DNA of 64,000 bases, taken from positions 15,703 through 79,702 of the forward strand of contig DGPA01000041.1 of the NCBI GenBank assembly GCA_002389505.1, in the 5' to 3' direction. The position numbers and the translations under genes are program-made. Source of the DNA: Halieaceae bacterium UBA4452. Lineage in GTDB: Bacteria; Pseudomonadota; Gammaproteobacteria; Pseudomonadales; Halieaceae. Position 1 is the stretch's first letter, and every line of letters starts with the position of its first letter. The notes below the pieces were generated by a model. The model saw nothing but the letters and a program-made list of their open reading frames with translations. It did not search any database and was not told the origin of the DNA. Shown piece after piece: positions 62,615 through 64,000 of this stretch.

Positions 62615-64000
62615 TTAGCAGTGGCGCGAGATGACCCGTTGATCCTTGTGCCGCAGCTGGGTCGTATTTAGAGAGTGGAGCGATGAAAAGTCGACGCTGT
62701 CTAGGAATTCGAAAGCGGCATCAAATGCCCTGAGGAGATCCCGTGCCATGTCTCGCGTGAGATTGTTCTTTACCACGATACGAAACATGGTCTGATCAGC
62801 ATTCTGGTCGGAGAAGAGAGGTTCAGTCTTCTCGGTAGACGGGTGCTCGAAGCCCATGCGGTAGCCGCTGACATACCAGTGATGTTGCGAGAGTACGTGC
62901 TGAAGGTCGATGTCGTCATAGGAGAAACCGCATTCCGGATTGAGCATGGCCGTTACTACAGGCAAACAGTGCTGCTCTCCGTCGTCCAGGATGATGAAGC
63001 GAGGCTGACCCGAACAGGTCATTGCCTGGAGGCCGGTCCTCAGGAATTGGGCATTGGCCATAAGATTGTCGCAGGACTGTTGGTAGCCGTGGAGCCCAAA
63101 GCGCAGAAGCTTGTAGTACTGGACGTAGACGCCAGTAGCGGGGCGCGAGAAATTGAGCGTGTAGGACTCGGCCTGACCTCCTAGATAGGTCACCGAAATG
63201 GCTACATGCTCGCTCAGACCTTCCTTCTTGCGCCAAACCAGCCACCCGGTTCCACATGACGAATCGCCGTATTTGTGACCGCTGCTCGATATCGAGAGGA
63301 CATTGTCTAAGCGGAAGTCCCAAGCGGGGAGGTGCTCTTGGAAGGGCGCGATGAATCCGCCAGAAGCGGCATCGACATGGATGCCCACCTGGAATGTCTT
63401 TTGAGCATTTACTTCCGAGACCACGCGGTCGACATCCCAGACGGGATCGTATTGGCCTCCGTAGTGGTTACCCATAATGCAAACCACGGCGATGGTATTT
63501 TCGTCGATCGCGTCGCAAATGTCTTCGGCATTCATCTTGAAGGTGTTTACCGAAGGCTCGATCAGCCGAGGCTCGATATCCATATACTTAAAGAGCTTCT
63601 CCCAGGCGGCCTGGTAACAGGTGGAGATGACGATATTAGGCTTGATTCCCAGGACCTCCGAATGGGAGAGGCCGTCTCGTTCGGCTCGCCATTCACGCCA
63701 TCGAAATTTCAGAGCGAGCCCCGCAAGGAGGCAGGCTTCAGTAGAACCGACCGTGCCCGCGCCGGCGAAGGTTTGCGTCTCCGCAAAATGAGATGGCTCC
63801 GGGCAATGCCAGAGTCGAGCAAGCATGTTGACGACGCGGTCGTGGAGCTTGTAAGACTGTGGATAAACGGTTTGATCTGCGAGGTTCACCCCCAGTCCGA
63901 GCAGAGCTACAGCTTCTTCTTCGGGCTCGAATGTGACGTTGACGTACGATGACGTATTCAGGCGCGGGTCGAAGTCAAGGGCGTGTGCGTTTTCGATCAG
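62615..64000 (-). CDS. gad: glutamate decarboxylase (5' end outside window)
   Basis: PLP-dependent enzyme that turns glutamate into GABA and carbon dioxide, often consuming protons in acid resistance. The frame is open across the right window edge; 461 residues are visible. They include GTVGSTEACLLAGLALK, HVDAASGGFIAPF and the PLP lysine in SISSSGHKYGDSSCGTGWLVW (cut to SSSGHKYGDSS). The first visible residues (DFDPRLNTSSYVNVTFEPEE) are already inside the family N-terminus, so little is missing. The C-terminus (LRHKDQRVISRHC) lacks the usual His-rich end. No antiporter gene is visible, though it could lie beyond the window. Codon use and wording differ from nearby genes, perhaps from transfer (weak impression). 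Confidence 0.88.
   Translation of the reverse strand: MIENAHALDFDPRLNTSSYVNVTFEPEEEAVALLGLGVNLADQTVYPQSYKLHDRVVNMLARLWHCPEPSHFAETQTFAGAGTVGSTEACLLAGLALKFRWREWRAERDGLSHSEVLGIKPNIVISTCYQAAWEKLFKYMDIEPRLIEPSVNTFKMNAEDICDAIDENTIAVVCIMGNHYGGQYDPVWDVDRVVSEVNAQKTFQVGIHVDAASGGFIAPFQEHLPAWDFRLDNVLSISSSGHKYGDSSCGTGWLVWRKKEGLSEHVAISVTYLGGQAESYTLNFSRPATGVYVQYYKLLRFGLHGYQQSCDNLMANAQFLRTGLQAMTCSGQPRFIILDDGEQHCLPVVTAMLNPECGFSYDDIDLQHVLSQHHWYVSGYRMGFEHPSTEKTEPLFSDQNADQTMFRIVVKNNLTRDMARDLLRAFDAAFEFLDSVDFSSLHSLNTTQLRHKDQRVISRHC

Noticed and set aside
63332..63952. Rightward frame of 206 codons opposite the glutamate decarboxylase
   Set aside because: Entirely antisense to a clear gene; its sequence is low in recognisable motifs and mirrors the decarboxylase codon pattern.
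1..64000. CRISPR arrays, tRNA or rRNA genes, insertion sequences, phage integrases, attachment sites
   Set aside because: I looked for repeated spacers, tRNA-like cloverleaves, transposase motifs and direct repeats at gene ends and found none I could support.

Overview
The window looks like a chromosomal segment of a marine gammaproteobacterium, perhaps near Halieaceae/Cellvibrionales. This is inferred from gene order (murJ-ribF-ileS-lspA-fkpB-ispH-fimT beside pilSR), a HexR-controlled Entner-Doudoroff block, FabV, a sigma-32-type groESL promoter, BCCT and TonB transporters and protein similarity by eye; no database was searched. No tRNA, rRNA, insertion sequence, integrase or CRISPR array was seen.

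Region 1 (1-9831) is central carbon metabolism. The partial ppc gene and hexR run leftward, gap runs rightward, and edd-glk-eda-zwf-pgl form one tightly packed leftward operon taking glucose through glucose-6-phosphate and the ED pathway to pyruvate and glyceraldehyde-3-phosphate. HexR-like boxes sit between hexR and gap and upstream of edd, so one regulator probably governs the whole module. Region 2 (9904-24798) holds a MobA-like nucleotidyltransferase, fabV with an MBL-fold hydrolase, an acyl-CoA synthetase, an orphan glycosyltransferase, an AmpG-like permease, fxsA, groES-groEL, a PuuD-like membrane protein, a membrane-anchored coiled-coil protein, class I fumarase and exonuclease I. The groESL promoter carries both a near-perfect sigma-32 promoter and a CIRCE-like HrcA operator. 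Region 3 (24828-39343) is housekeeping: pyrB, nudF, murJ, ribF, ileS, lspA, fkpB, ispH, then a FimT-type pseudopilin, pilR-pilS and nadE.

Region 4 (39537-56520) is accessory and the most interesting part. A leftward operon joins a BCCT betaine/carnitine/choline-type transporter, an SDR, an MDR oxidoreductase and a secreted type-B carboxylesterase. A second leftward operon joins two phytoene-desaturase-like FAD oxidoreductases, a GcvT-like folate-dependent methyltransferase and a Rieske oxygenase with the ECYHC signature of quaternary-ammonium-using enzymes. A divergent TetR/BetI-like regulator and a perfect 10+10 bp palindrome lie at the head of that operon. A PhyH-type dioxygenase, an unknown membrane protein, an aspartyl-hydroxylase-like protein and an MFS transporter surround it. 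Together they suggest uptake and oxidative N-demethylation of a betaine-like compound, with the methyl carbon passed to tetrahydrofolate; the substrate is unknown.

Region 5 (56640-64000) has a TPR-sulfotransferase with an overlapping propeller-like partner, a TonB-dependent receptor, the decayed remains of a serine hydrolase gene, and a glutamate decarboxylase cut by the window edge.
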